NCBI GenBank assembly: GCA_904063045.1
Contig: CAJFCJ010000003.1
Location: forward strand, 1,302,001-1,366,000
Reading direction: 5' to 3'
Origin: Dimorphilus gyrociliatus
Taxonomy: Eukaryota; Annelida; Polychaeta; Dinophilidae
DNA: 64,000 nt
Below the pieces are notes generated by a model that made no database searches, was not told the origin of the DNA, and saw nothing but the letters and a program-made list of their open reading frames with translations. Every line of letters begins with the position of its first letter. Positions within the stretch are counted from its first letter, which is position 1. The translations under genes were made by a program, and so were the position numbers. This document shows positions 28,538 through 41,600 of the stretch, piece by piece.

Positions 28538-28575
28538 CTGGTAAAAGGAGGCTGGAATGAATAAAATTCCTTCCT
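28538..28575 (-). other. Candidate exon, possibly 5' UTR of GPCR 2
   Basis: On the minus strand a 38-nt segment is flanked by a good acceptor (CTAATTTTAG|AGG) and a near-consensus donor (CCAG|GTAAGAAA). It can be read in one open frame (EGILFIPASFYQ), but no family is recognised. Its position 5.4 kb upstream of GPCR 2, on the same strand, and the UTR acceptor near 23220 make a 5' non-coding exon the simplest reading. A coding microexon of another gene remains possible. Confidence 0.25.
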
Positions 28576-28840
28576 CTAAAATTAGTGAGAACAATGAAGA
28601 TTCTAAAGGCTTCTTCTTCTGATAATTTTATTTATCTCTCCTTTATTGTTTCTTTTCTCCGTTTCAATAGTAAAATGAACAGTTTATAGAATAGGCACAA
28701 ATAAGATCAACGCAGAAAGAAGTGAGACACGTTTATCTATGCACTTACGTATAAAGTAGCATATCCCTCTTTACATACGTATGCTCATATATTTTCTTAT
28801 AATTAGCTATCAATTAAAAAATTTATGCATATATCTCTAT

Positions 28841-29071
28841 ATGTATATAAATGCATAAATAAAAATAAATATATATATACATGTATATGTATATATATAT
28901 ATATGTATATGTATATTAATATATATATATATATTTATACATATATATGAACATACATATATATATACATATATATGTAAATTATATATGTATATATATA
29001 TATATATGAATATTAGTGCATCTATATATTTATATATATATTATATATAAATTATATATATATATAAATAT
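28841..29071. repeat. Extended TA-rich low-complexity block
   Basis: About 230 bp of imperfect (TATA)n with ATGTATAC-type interruptions. It can form many alternative hairpins, but no unit longer than the dinucleotide is clear. Confidence 0.85.
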
Positions 29072-30088
29072 ATTTACATATTCCAAAAAGTACACGCAGA
29101 CATGAATATATATACTGAGTAAATTCAAACAGAAATAGTCTCCTTTCAAAATAGGTGCAATTGGTGGTTGGTTCGGCGACGAAAATCGACAAACTGCAAA
29201 GGATAGAAAAAATTTCGCTCGTGTGATGAGAGCGCCACCTATCTTCCAACATATCGCCCGAGCTTACGGTTTTTGCTTAATAGGAAGTAATGCAACCGTC
29301 TACACATGAAAGTTTTGTTTATAGTAGGGTAAAAAAAAATTAGTACGTAAAGGGAGGGAAAAGAGACGCCTAAAAAACACTGCAGTATTATTTCTTATGT
29401 TTTTTACGCTTACGTCAATATTTTCTCTGAAAACGCCGGCGGGATTGAGATGAATCTCTATATTTACCCAAATTCTTCTTTAATAAATACATGTTAGTTA
29501 CACCACTATTGTAAAAAGAAAACGGACAACTGTAAGGAATTTTTTTAAAACTGGATCTAGGCGCTTTAGGCATTCCCTTATCTAATTTATTATTTAGATG
29601 ATGGTGAGAAGTTTAATCATACCCGTAACTCGTAAACGTCTTTTATCATTTAAGTTTCTTGGAAATTAGGTTCGGCAAAGAGTTTCCGTTTTAGTAGTTT
29701 ACAATAGTTTACAAAAGAAAAAGGTAGGTAAAGGTTTACAACGCGTAAAGAAATAACAATTTGACGTCCAATGTTCCGGAAGGAGCTATTGATAAAGGCC
29801 TATAATCTTTTAGAGTTCATATACTTTGTCTTTCTTTTCCTGTTGCATGAGAAGGCAGCTTAAATCAAGTTATACTTCTATATAATCTCCTTGCTTAAGG
29901 CCAAATAATAGAATAAATCGGTTTTTTGCAATTATTCAGCGATTACCAAGATTTTGATATGAAAAAGTGATGAATATAGTTTAACATTTGTTTACATATG
30001 AAGGAAGGTATCATCTGCATTTTATAAATAGTTGTGTAAATTATATAAATATATTCGTACATGTGTAGATATCAATATTTGTGAGTTA

Positions 30089-30098
30089 AATATATATA

Positions 30099-30141
<43 letters not shown>

Positions 30142-30143
30142 TA
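30089..30143. repeat. (TA)n microsatellite
   Basis: More than twenty TA units with a few single-base interruptions, in gene-free DNA. Confidence 0.9.
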
Positions 30144-33000
30144 ATGTTTGCACATTATTAATATAAAGTTTCATATGTACAACTTTATATTCTTTTAAGC
30201 CTGAATGAGCTTATCTGCCACTTTGTTTGTAGCTTTTAACGCTCTCTTCTTTCTCTTTCAATTATTTCTTTCTTCTAATGAAAATTTCTCGTTTCCTTAA
30301 AATTGCAAATAGAAGTTTTAACTAATTGTAAAATCTTATAATTGAATTATGTTTATAATTGTTTAAAGAATTTCATTAGAAATCAGATAAAAGTAGACAT
30401 TCAGAAAAAGAACTATAAACATTGATTGATATATATTCGTTTATTACAGTTTTAAGTTGTTTCCTTACTTGATAATGCTTTATTTTAAGGTATAAATATT
30501 AATTTTGATTAGTTTCCCATTAAAATGGGCAGATGTTCTGAGAAATTATAGCGTCTGTATGGGTATAAATCCGCTTACAGCAGCCAGCTTACTATTAATA
30601 TGCAAACAGATCGAAATTGGATACTTAACATAGATTGCTTTTTATCCAACCAGAACAAACGAGTTCAAAATGTACGTTCCATAATGATCGATGATAATTT
30701 TGCTCATTTTGCCAGATAATAATTATTCTATATAAAACTATACAGTATATATTTAGAATTGAAGTAACTTTCTTATCTCATGAGGAGTGAATTAATTAAA
30801 GACCCCAAAGTTGATAATTTACTTGCTTTGAGAGTTTGCTTTGCGCAGTTTTTATAGCATTAACCTATTACTGCACAATTTTCATTTCCGCTTTAAGAGA
30901 TATACAACCTAGAAAAGAAATAAGCCAAAATACTAATTATTCTATCTACAATTTCCTTTTTTTTTGCTATTCATTAAAAGCAAAAAATGAAATAAGTTTA
31001 AAAGTTTTTAATATAACTAAACCTTTGGTTAAATTAATTAATTAACTAACCAATTAGTCAATTATTTAACAAATAGTGCATTCGACTCTTCTAGATTACA
31101 GAATAAAAGTAAAACCTTTTCCAGTTGAACATCAGTTGATTATTTTATCAACATATTCAATTGTATATATACATATATATGTAAAAGACCTAAAAATGTT
31201 TAAACTTTGCTAGACATGCGTTATATTTGTGGAAAATCAACTTCCCATTAACTAGCATAGTTTTGGTTAACAACTTCTCGCCTGTAACCTCATTTTTTAA
31301 ACAGTAAATAAAAAAACGGACCTTTAGTAGGCCTTCTTTGTATATATAACTGCATAATGCCCGTATCTAACACAAATAAACACTTGACTTGGTTATATTA
31401 CAACCGCCTATCTCTTTATGTCAGACAGTAAAGATTTCTTTTCCTTCCAACTGATTATCTTTTATCTTAAAAACTCTTAAATTATCAAAAGGTTAAATAT
31501 GTACTCTTCTTTTATTTATCACAAAAGAGAGACTTTCCCTTTTCCAAATTTTCCATAGTAATAACATGAAAATGTAAGAAAAATATTTGCTATCTTATCA
31601 TAATTCGGAAAATCTTAACCCCTTTTATTTATAGATAAAAAAAATAACCTTCAGAGACATAATGAATAAAAATAGTACTATCAAAACCAATCCTAATCCT
31701 TAAATTAATCTTGCCATCCCCCAAATCTTCACCTTTAACCCAAGGGGAAAAACTCAATCATAGAAATATGATTCGACCTATATTTCTTTTTTTATATACA
31801 TATATTAACCACATTTAATAAGTTTACATTTACAACATACATATCTTAAAGGTAAGCATGGTACGTCTAAATTAGTATGATTAGAGACTAGAAACGCCTA
31901 TAAATGATACTCTGATGGCAAAGGATTGATTTAGTATAATAACTAGTAAAGTATTATTAAAAAAATATAAATTAAAAAAAGAAGCTTATAATAATGAAAT
32001 ATTAATTATTAATATAAATCACAAAACGAAAGTTATCTTCTATTCTCTTTATTTTAATATGAAATGATATAGAACTACAAGAAAGTCTAATAATGTTACT
32101 ATCGATTATAGGCTTAGATCGATCTTTTCTTAATAGTCAAAAAAAGGAAAAAATAAGGAAGAGGAAAGCATTACGGCATACGTTGAAAGAATATTACAAG
32201 AAAAAAAATGTTATAATCGACTTTTTTCATTCTCTTTTATCTTGAAAAACATCGGCCATTTTTTTTTTCTTTTTTTCTTTTATACTTAAATAGGAGACTA
32301 ATCTGATTTTCATTTTTATAAATTCTTCTCTCCATTAAGGTTAAAAAAACCAGACTGGGAATTATTAATTTTCATTTTATCACATGACACTTAGACAATC
32401 ATTACTCTTATACCCAGGGGCGTGTCTGATATCTATCATACTAGTCAATTTTTACTTGCATATATAACAAGCTCATTGGGTTTTATCGATCAGAATTATT
32501 ACGTTGTACATTTTCAACTTATGAACCAGCTTGACATTTCATTCTTATGGAAATATAGGAAAATTATAATGCCATACATGAAGTCTTTTATTATGAAATA
32601 TTAATAATTAATTCAAAATGGAATAAAAAATCTTTATAGAATCTTATCCGAAGAACATTTTTCGATTTTTCAATACGCTCCTTTTAATTTCTTGAACAAA
32701 TTTTTTCGTTTTACAATACATACATATCCGGTAATTACACTTCATATATGAATATTACATTGTTGTATAAGAGTCAACCCAAAGACAAGAGTGACATCAT
32801 CAACTCTTGTTGTCATTCGTATTGCTACAAGTTCTTTTGATAAAAATGTTGCATATTAATATAAAGTAAATTAGCTTTAGACGAAATCTGAATGTATAAT
32901 ATATAAGGTGTAAACAATCACGGTAAACATATAGATTTCTCTCTTATAAATTACTGACTATAATCTACACTGGTAAAATGGAAAAGCAAGAATATGGCAT

Positions 33001-33006
33001 ATATAG

Positions 33007-33058
<52 letters not shown>
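33001..33058. repeat. Long (TA)n microsatellite
   Basis: One of the longest dinucleotide runs in the window: more than 50 bp of almost pure TA. Confidence 0.95.
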
Positions 33059-33061
<3 letters not shown>

Positions 33062-35375
33062 TTTCTATTATTACACATTCAACAGAAGAATGAGAAGATG
33101 GTGATAAAGTTGAAGAAGAAAAGTACTCTTGGACCGCTATTTACACCTATGATAAATGAAGTTTTTCAATTAACAAAGATTAGTGATAAAATAGTGGAAT
33201 TAAATTATTTTATTGATATTCCTTAACTGATTACAACACTTTTTCATACGTAATCAAGTTAGATAATATTTACAAATACTTAACGAGAGCATTTTCTATG
33301 AATTGTTACTTTTTTTGAAATATACTTCATTTGTAATTCAAAATACGATTTAAAAATATTGTTTGTAATAAATAGGTCAATTTAATATTGTCTATTTAAT
33401 CTTCTTTCATTTTATTAAGCTTGTTTCATAAAGTTTAAAATACTAATACTTTCCCAATTTACGAAAATATCTGAAATTTGCTAAGTTGAATAAATCTTCA
33501 TTTATTACTTTATTTGTATATAGAATAACTTTATATATATATATTTATTTATAGACGGATATAGCAAAATGAAGATCAACTCTTAAATTCAATGAATAAT
33601 CATTAAATATTAATTTTATTAGCTGGACTCAGTAAAAAAAAAACAAAAGAGAAAATAATTATCAATAAAAAGGAAAAAATCCCTATTGATATTGTTGAAT
33701 ATTCTTAATTTATATCAAAACAATTATATGCTATAAATTATTTGACGGAGACGCTGAATTGGAACAGTCCTAATCCCCCAAACGATTATTTATATGCTTA
33801 TATTCTCTATATAAAAGTCATAATTAGAAAGTTAACTAAATTTAGTAACTACCACTTATTGGTTATTGAAGAGGAATTGGAATAAATTTTGCAATATTTG
33901 ACTGTAGGAAAGATTATTATCTATCATTCTGTTTGTAGAATTTTCCTCTCCCATTTTATATCTTATGACCAAATCCAATTATTTCACATTTTGGGCTAAT
34001 TCTTTTTCTATTTTTAGAATCAAATACAACTTGCTTATTTAATATTATATTCGCATCGAAGGCTATGGATAAAAAGAGACTGATAAATAATTATACTCGC
34101 TCAAAATGGACGATTAATTACTTATAATTTATGGTTGATCATCATTTCATACGAATTAGATTATAAAAACCGTAGCATTGTTCATTTAAGGGAAAAAGAA
34201 TATCAATATACTTTATAAATACATATAAATCCCTTTTCCCATAGAGGAAAACATTACTTTTTCGAATGGAGAGACTCGGATTAGAACTTTTAAGAGATCG
34301 TTGAAGACCATCTTTCCCTAAATTAGATAAAAGAGGAACTTAATGTCTCTTTTTTTGTTGGAATTTCTGTGTCAGTTCACATCTCTTTTTGTACTTTTTC
34401 GAGGAAAACCGATAAATTCTTTCGATACAATCAACCATCTATCTTCTCTGTTGATGTAGAAATTAAAGCCACATAACATGTCAGTAATTGACGTGTATCC
34501 GGTAAAAGACAGTATTCTTAATTGCTTTCTTACTTATTTCATTCAAATTATGAAGCTATTTATTGCATAAACTACAAACATGGTCTATTTATATAAAAAA
34601 TATATATAATGTATATATATATGAAGACACAATTTAAAGCTCACTTAATAAATCTTGTATCTTATACATACAGCATATATAGGTATCGACAGCTTCAAGA
34701 ACTTTCATGATCTATAATCCAATCAAAAGTTTGACAGTAAAAACTGTTGCGTTTGTCGATTCCATACAAATGTAAACACTTAAATGCACGTTATCAATCA
34801 TACATTTATCAAGGAGTTACGCTGAATTTTTTTTTCACTCTTCCCCTTTTCTTCTATCAGTAAAGACTTGTTTTTATTAGCTTAAAAGACTTTATGATTG
34901 CAAAACTACACTTCTAGTGCGTATTTTTATTCCTCTTATAATATCTCTAGAGGCTTTTATTTTTTACATCAAAACCGGTTTTAGACATGGATTCTAACCG
35001 CTAACCAGCTCAACTCAAAGACTGTTAAGTAGTTAAATAAATCGAATTGCAGACTTGTAGTGTATTCTTTATAGTAAAACTATCCTCCTAAGAGTATACT
35101 TATAAAGAAAAGAAAACTCACTTAGAAACAGAATAATTAGCATCAGTGTCGAAAAGTATCCTTTTTAAATCAAAACAATAGTCTATAATTAACTTTTACT
35201 AATAAGCAATTTCTGCATTCCTTTAAACGAGAAAATTGTGAGAAAAAAGGCAATAAAGCTTTTATGCAGTTCGTTATAGATGATAGGTCTAACTGAATGT
35301 TCTTATTAACTATGGCTTTAGTTGCTATGAAAGTATTTATATAGGTTTCTTTTTTTCGTCAAGAATAGAAAACTT

Positions 35376-35561
35376 TTATACATAATCTTGTTTTCTTTTT
35401 CGGACTAAATACCCTAGAGATGATCGTACGCGATTCAGCTCTTTTCTTTTGCCGCTAATTAAACGATGATACCAATTACCTATGGTCAACGGTTCGTATA
35501 TCTTATCCTCGAGAGACTTTGCCACAATGTACCCTTCATTTAGAAGATTTATCCAACCGTA
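35376..35561 (-). CDS. Orphan open segment, possible terminal exon
   Basis: A minus-strand frame of 61 sense codons ends in TAA at 35378-35376, in locally GC-richer DNA. The composition looks protein-like: GYIVAKSLEDKIYEPLT followed by a basic stretch (ISGKRKELNRVR, VRKRKQ) and an end in DYV. There is no ATG at its start, so it would have to be a downstream exon; an AG lies just before GYIV, but the pyrimidine tract is poor. A possible donor (CATAG|GTAATT) sits in the middle. No family is recognised. It could be a real 3' exon of the gene that may begin at 49162, or chance. Confidence 0.22.
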   Translation of the reverse strand, partial: YGWINLLNEGYIVAKSLEDKIYEPLTIGNWYHRLISGKRKELNRVRSSLGYLVRKRKQDYV

Positions 35562-36485
35562 TTAACTTACATGCTTAAAGTATTGAAAATATTTGTATTC
35601 CTAGGGCAATAAAACTGGTGAAAATTTAAAAGATTTTTTTCCCTTTTTTGTATTCTCACGTGTAACAGTTAGTGTTTTAATGAGATGTATTACAGCTTCG
35701 GGTCATGGAAATAAAATAAGATGAAAATTTAGGAGGCTACGCAATAGAAATTACATATGGTGCATGCTAAATATTCAATTGATACTTGGTATTTTCTTTT
35801 CCCTTCACATTCTTTTTTTTCAGAAAATCATTATTTTAAGTAATAAAATATTCTTTTATAATATTTACTTATATGATTAAGAATGAAAAGGTATTAAAAA
35901 CTTTTTACAACTCTTTTCCAGTTGGTAATACAAACAAAAATACAGTTTATCCAGTTTATTGACGATTTACTTTAAGTCTTCAAAAAGATTTTTCATTATA
36001 AAAGTGGCAGGAATAAGAAAAAAAAGGCAGCTTAGCCCCAATAAAAAGGCAAAATTATAAATAATTGTTTCAAAAAGTTTGTTGAAAGTGTGAGTTATAA
36101 AATGAAATCTTTGCATTAAGAATATTATATATTCCTGAATTTTTTTTTAGTTTTTCGATTCTTTCTTGACAGCCAACAAAAGCAAAAAAAAAAATAATCC
36201 CAATTTAACAACGCAGTAAGAGAAAACCTAAAAGGAAATAATTAATGGAAGATATTAAAACTAAAAGGACGCTAACGGCGCGTGTAAAGAATCAAGAAGG
36301 AGATAAAAAAATTAAAGGTTTCAAAATAATTTTTTATTTAAAATAGGTTAACCCTTTTCTATCCCAATTCCTCTAAAGTTGTAAAACAATTGTTGTTGCT
36401 ACCATCCTAAAGCGCTAAGCTCGGTCTCTTGTCCGCTTTTATTCCCATTCACTATATCTGCCTGTTTGTCTCTTTCTCTATCTCT

Positions 36486-36516
36486 CTCTATATATATATA
36501 TACTTTATATATATAA

Positions 36517-36568
<52 letters not shown>
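36486..36568. repeat. Long (TA)n microsatellite
   Basis: TCTCTATATATA passes into about 80 bp of TA units with two short interruptions. Confidence 0.95.
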
Positions 36569-36570
<2 letters not shown>

Positions 36571-37912
36571 CTTTTTAAACGCTTGTCAAATGAATTTTCT
36601 AGAAACACAATTATTTTTCATTCGAAACATGTAAACAAAGAATTAGTTTAGTTAATAAGTAAACGTTTATAAATATGTTGATATCGTAGGCTTATAGGAT
36701 AGAAGAAAAATAATATCTTATTATAATATTCCTTATTTACATATTTTGTAAAAAAGATATATTCGGCTTCCATTTCTATTCTCTTTAGCCTATAGCAACT
36801 AGCAAGTAACTATAGCATTTAGGTAATATCCTATTTAATGTGTGTATTCCACCTAATGGAATTAAGATAATGTAATCAGGCAGCCAATATGCATTACTAC
36901 CCACCTTCTCACTTATTTGTGTACAAGTAGTTTGATATGAAACCGCTACGTTAGTTGTAATCTATAATCCAATCTTATGACACAATACGAAAGAGAATGA
37001 AAAAGAAAAGTGATATAGCAAGAAATAAATTAATCATTCTTTTAAATCTTAGTAAAAAAGAAAAAATACCAAAAATAAATATTTTGCATTTACCCGTTTA
37101 TTTCGTAAACAAACATCGTACTGTTAAATTGCTGCAAGTCAAATACTATTTGTATTCCAATTGTTGTTTTGCAGAAAAATAATTTTGCAACGAAAATTAT
37201 ACTACATGTCTTTATTACGCAATTTCCTAATTTTTTTGACTTTTTCCTTTGGCTGGATGGTTACTGTACCACACAATAATAATCGATACAGAACACTTGT
37301 ATCAAAACTAGTTTATTTAACTGTTATATGTAAAATTAGCTTATGAATAGTTAATCAATGTAATTACAATATTTCCTGCTTCTTTTAATTTTTAATAACT
37401 TTACTTTTACCGAATCACGTGTCAAAGCATGCTGTTAACTGTTTTTAGCATCTAGTTAATAGAAATTGAATTACTTAAATTTTCATTTAATAAGTATTTC
37501 TAGAGTATTTTCTTCAGAAATGACAATTCCAATTTGAGGGAATGTTGAATTCGTTTAAAAAAACTATAAGAAACGTTGTCAAACGATTTTTTAACTTGTA
37601 AGATTAAAAAACGGTCCTTAAACATTTTCCCTAGCATTAAGACTTTGCTTCTCTAGCTATCATACAACGAGTTCATTTATAGCAGGTTGATAAGGATATC
37701 TACTTCTCACGCCTGTTATTACAGTTTAGTTGTGAAAAATTGCTATGGAATCTCATGATTATAAAACTATCTACTAAATAAGAATATATAGTTATATATA
37801 AATATTTATATGCTGAATATATAGGTATACCATATACCTCAATTACTTCGAAACACTGTACAGCGTTGGTTAACTGTACGTTAATATAGCCCAACTATCT
37901 AACAATGATAAT

Positions 37913-37914
<2 letters not shown>

Positions 37915-37942
<28 letters not shown>
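37915..37942. repeat. (CA)n-(TA)n compound microsatellite
   Basis: A short CACACA run leads into about ten TA units. Confidence 0.85.
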
Positions 37943-37943
<1 letters not shown>

Positions 37944-38164
37944 GCTTATATATGTATATAAAATCAAATAGATGTTATTGCATAACGTGACAATAACGTA
38001 TTTATTAAGTAAACCGAACTTGATAGTCATTTGAATTTAGTTAATTTAATTCAAGTTTTACAAAAGACAATATCAATATTTTTCTAGCAACTAGAAAATA
38101 ACAATTTTATAAGAATAAATTATTATTATTGTCTTATTTAAAGAACTTCTACGCAATTCTCAAC

Positions 38165-38198
38165 ACATATATATATATATATATATATATGTGTGTAC
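38165..38198. repeat. (TA)n-(TG)n compound microsatellite
   Basis: About twelve TA units are followed by TGTGTG, the same architecture as the tract at 3712-3752. Confidence 0.9.
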
Positions 38199-38584
38199 TT
38201 GTATGTATATTCTATTTATGCAAATATGTAAATATATGCTTGTGTATATGTTAGCGTATGTACATACTATATGTGTCTATGTAGGTGTGTTCATTTTTCT
38301 TTTACATTTCTATTTCCCTTTGTACAATTCAATTCGATATACAGAGTCTGTTTGCGTCATAAAAATATTCATTTAATTGACAATATCGGTTTAACGATTT
38401 ACCATTTGGTTGCTTATTGACGAAGTTTACGCATTAAAAATGAAATTACTTAGCTTTTCTTATGTTGAAAGAAATACAATTAGTAATAAAGATATTTCAT
38501 TTTTTCTCAGGGTCAAGCAAAGGCTATTTTACTTTTTAAATTAACAAAGAGCTTGTAATTTAAACTAGATAATAGACTATTTAC

Positions 38585-38670
38585 CTGAAATTCACCACAA
38601 GATGTTTTTTTAATTACATTTGTGGACATTTCTTTCACTGTTTTACTGCTTTCCCTTAGCGATAAACACG
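38585..38670 (-). CDS. Candidate internal coding exon, unidentified
   Basis: On the minus strand, 86 nt lie between an acceptor-like CACTAATAG and a good donor (TTTCAG|GTAAAT). They read in one open frame as CLSLRESSKTVKEM, then STNVIKKTSCGEFQ. The residue mix is like a real protein and unlike the surrounding Lys/Ile/Tyr-rich noise. The phase at its start is 1 and at its end 0. No neighbouring exon that would extend it is certain, and no family is recognised. If real, it would belong to a minus-strand gene spanning the desert. Confidence 0.22.
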
Positions 38671-41600
38671 CTATTAGTGATTTTATATTTATATAAAAAT
38701 CTGCGGCTTTTTCACAAGTAGAGAAGCTTATAATGTCATAACTAAAGGTTAAATCTCATTTTATAATAAATTCTTAACAAATGACTTATAGTATAATAAA
38801 ATGATTTGAAACAACTATTTGTTTCAATCAATTCAATGTTTTATATGTTTAAATGTTTGACATGTGGCAAATAGAAGCGAATATTGCGTACAGATGCTTA
38901 AAATTTCTTGGTTAATTATGCGAAAAAGCAAATAAACAAATGAATGTACAAGAGAAAAGCGCTGTTTTTATGAATAAAATCGAAAACTCTGCAACAGAAT
39001 GTTATCCTTCGTCTAAGATTTCCAATTTAATCTTCAAGTGACTCCTACAAAAAATATATATGACGTCATCGCATTCTTTCTTTCTTTAAATTAGGATGCT
39101 ACATAGAAGGATTGATTGCAAAGGAATCGATTTAACTTTATTTAATGCTGTTTATAAAGGAGCTGAGCCTAAACTTTCTATCGAATAGATTTCATTGTGT
39201 CTTAGTGGGTTGTCTGTAAGGACACTTTGAAGTTATTAAGCTACCATAATCAGATCACTTTCAAATAGCGATATGAGATGCAAATCGCTGGCGAATCGAT
39301 CCAACTACTTGTTGGATTCTATGCCTTCGATAAAATATAACAGACCAACTTGGAGCAGTTATTTCTATCTTTTTTGTAAATCCATTAACAGCTTGGTTAG
39401 ATCCTTTTTGAAAAAACAAGATTAATCAAACTAGTTTGTAAAGCAGTATGCAAAACTTTCAATTCCATTGCGGACTTTATAAATCGATACGTCAACTACT
39501 ATTCGATTAATCGATCAACGATTGTCCTATCTGCTCGTAATTAGACTTTCATAGTTATATTGTCGATTCAAAGATTATTAGAGAGATTGTTAGACAAAAT
39601 CTGAAGAACTTTAGTAGAGGATTCTCTAGGTCATCGTCGCTGAAAGCTACCTATTCGCTCGCCTAATCATTTTTCGTTTGAACTAAAAACAGGAGAGGTG
39701 ACTAAACGTATTTCCTTTTGTTTTAGACTGACCCAACGGCTTTTATTTGTTTTCGTTGCTACTATTGGTTAATAAACATAGCAATAAAAAGTAAGGAGAT
39801 GCAATTTTGAGTTCTTCGGACACCCCTGGAATAAAATATTATTGACAATTGAAAATCATTAAAAAATTGGCCGTGGTTTATTAACTATCAATTATTAATG
39901 AAGTTTAGATAAACAGTGGAAAATCTGGTAGAAAATAAGCGCACGGGGGCGTTTTATATCAAGTATCGTTCTCACGCAAGAAAGGCAAAAATTATTGAAA
40001 GACGACAGAGATTGATAATAATTTTCTCATAATTAATCGTTAATTTACAATGTTTTCCTATGATATATTTATAAAAATAATCCCTAGTCCTAATTTTCAT
40101 GAGATGGATTAAAAATACTTTATATATACAACTTTTCTATCAATCATTCATACTTTTCACTAAAAATTATTTTTATCGCGAATAATTCATTACATTCATG
40201 AATTATTTATACCTTCAAATATGAATATCATATGAAATATTAAAACATTTCTTTCTGATTTCCGCAGTGATTCTTCTCCGTAAAATTTAGTTAAAAAGAA
40301 AAAGAAATATACTGGTGTCTTAATCCTTTTTGTTTTGGATATGTAAAAAAAAATGAAAGGAAAAATATACTATGTAATCTTTGCAGAATTTCTAAAATCC
40401 TCAGTTATCCCTTAGGAAATATTTTTGATTATTTTTACTCAATGTATCAGGAAATTATTATTCCGTAAACGAAGGCCATTTAACAGTTTGTCTATTTTAC
40501 ACACAGGAAATTAAGATCTTACATCTTTAGAACAGAATCAATTGTTTATGAATCTTTATTTATATTTTCTATTATCTCAAAAAAGAGCGAATGTTTTAGA
40601 AGCATCTTTATGGAATAAATAACTTGATTGAGTGTCTAAGGTTTTTAATTGTCGAAATATTCAGCTAGCCACAAGATTGAAAACAAGAAAATTGACAAAA
40701 ACAGAATTATTCTAAGGAGAGGATAAAGTTATTCTAGTCACAATTCTTATAAATTTACCATATATTGCTCTTTTTAACTGTCATGGACACGTTTTTAAGA
40801 GTCCAACTTATTTATATTTATTCTTTTCTTTGGAGAAAAAGTCATTATTCGTTTATAATAGCAAAGATAAAAGCACTGCAGCATTAACCTTAATATTATT
40901 TAAAGCAGACGGAATCAATTTCAATTATATTGAAATCTTTCAAATATATTTTAATGTAAAGTGTAGCATATACATATTCAAATACAACAGCAATTTTGTT
41001 CGAATCAAGCAGAGAATTAAGTTTTAAAAAGAATAGATAATCTTCTTACCAACCAAATAGTCGTCTTATAGAATAAACTGACTATATAACAAAACGTGTT
41101 AGCTTTCAAAGTATATGCCTCACTTACAGTTATATAAATGAACAATAAGTTCTGTCGAACAAACATCGTAAAAAATGTCCTTTAATGACAAAAAATTCTA
41201 ATCTAATGTTTAAATTATACGCTTCTGATTTTTAACAAATTTCCCATTTAATGGTCTCAGAGAAACCACAACAACCCATTCATTTTCCTTTTATTTATAG
41301 TATATGAAGAAACGAAATCAAATATCTCCTTCTTCATAAGACTACTATATCAAAATATCATGAAAACTAGAATTTTTATTACCCATTATATGTAAAAAAT
41401 ATCACATAAACCTTAATTATTATATAAACAAGTAGAGTAGATTCGTTTCTTCAAAATAAATTTAAGACTACAAAATTCTTTATGCAAGTTAGCCTTTACC
41501 CCATATATTATCTTTGTAAGATGCAATAAGCGACTAGAACCACGTTTTAAACAAACATTAAGAAGAAATTAAATGTAAATCTGATTTTCATCAGCTTTCA

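Larger units (their letters stand above)
28576..35375. other. AT-rich gene desert
   Basis: No gene is supported. The segment contains a 230-bp TA-rich block (28841-29071), TA repeats at 30089-30142 and 33001-33058, a GCGCCACCT element at 29231-29245, and otherwise unremarkable AT-rich sequence with many stop codons in every frame. Confidence 0.6.
35562..38584. other. AT-rich gene desert
   Basis: No gene is supported. Contains the large TA repeat at 36486-36568 and a shorter one at 37915-37942. A 37.8-kb minus frame contains a short stretch (NVQLTNAVQCFEVIE) bounded by weak splice-like sites; it is not convincing alone. Confidence 0.55.
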
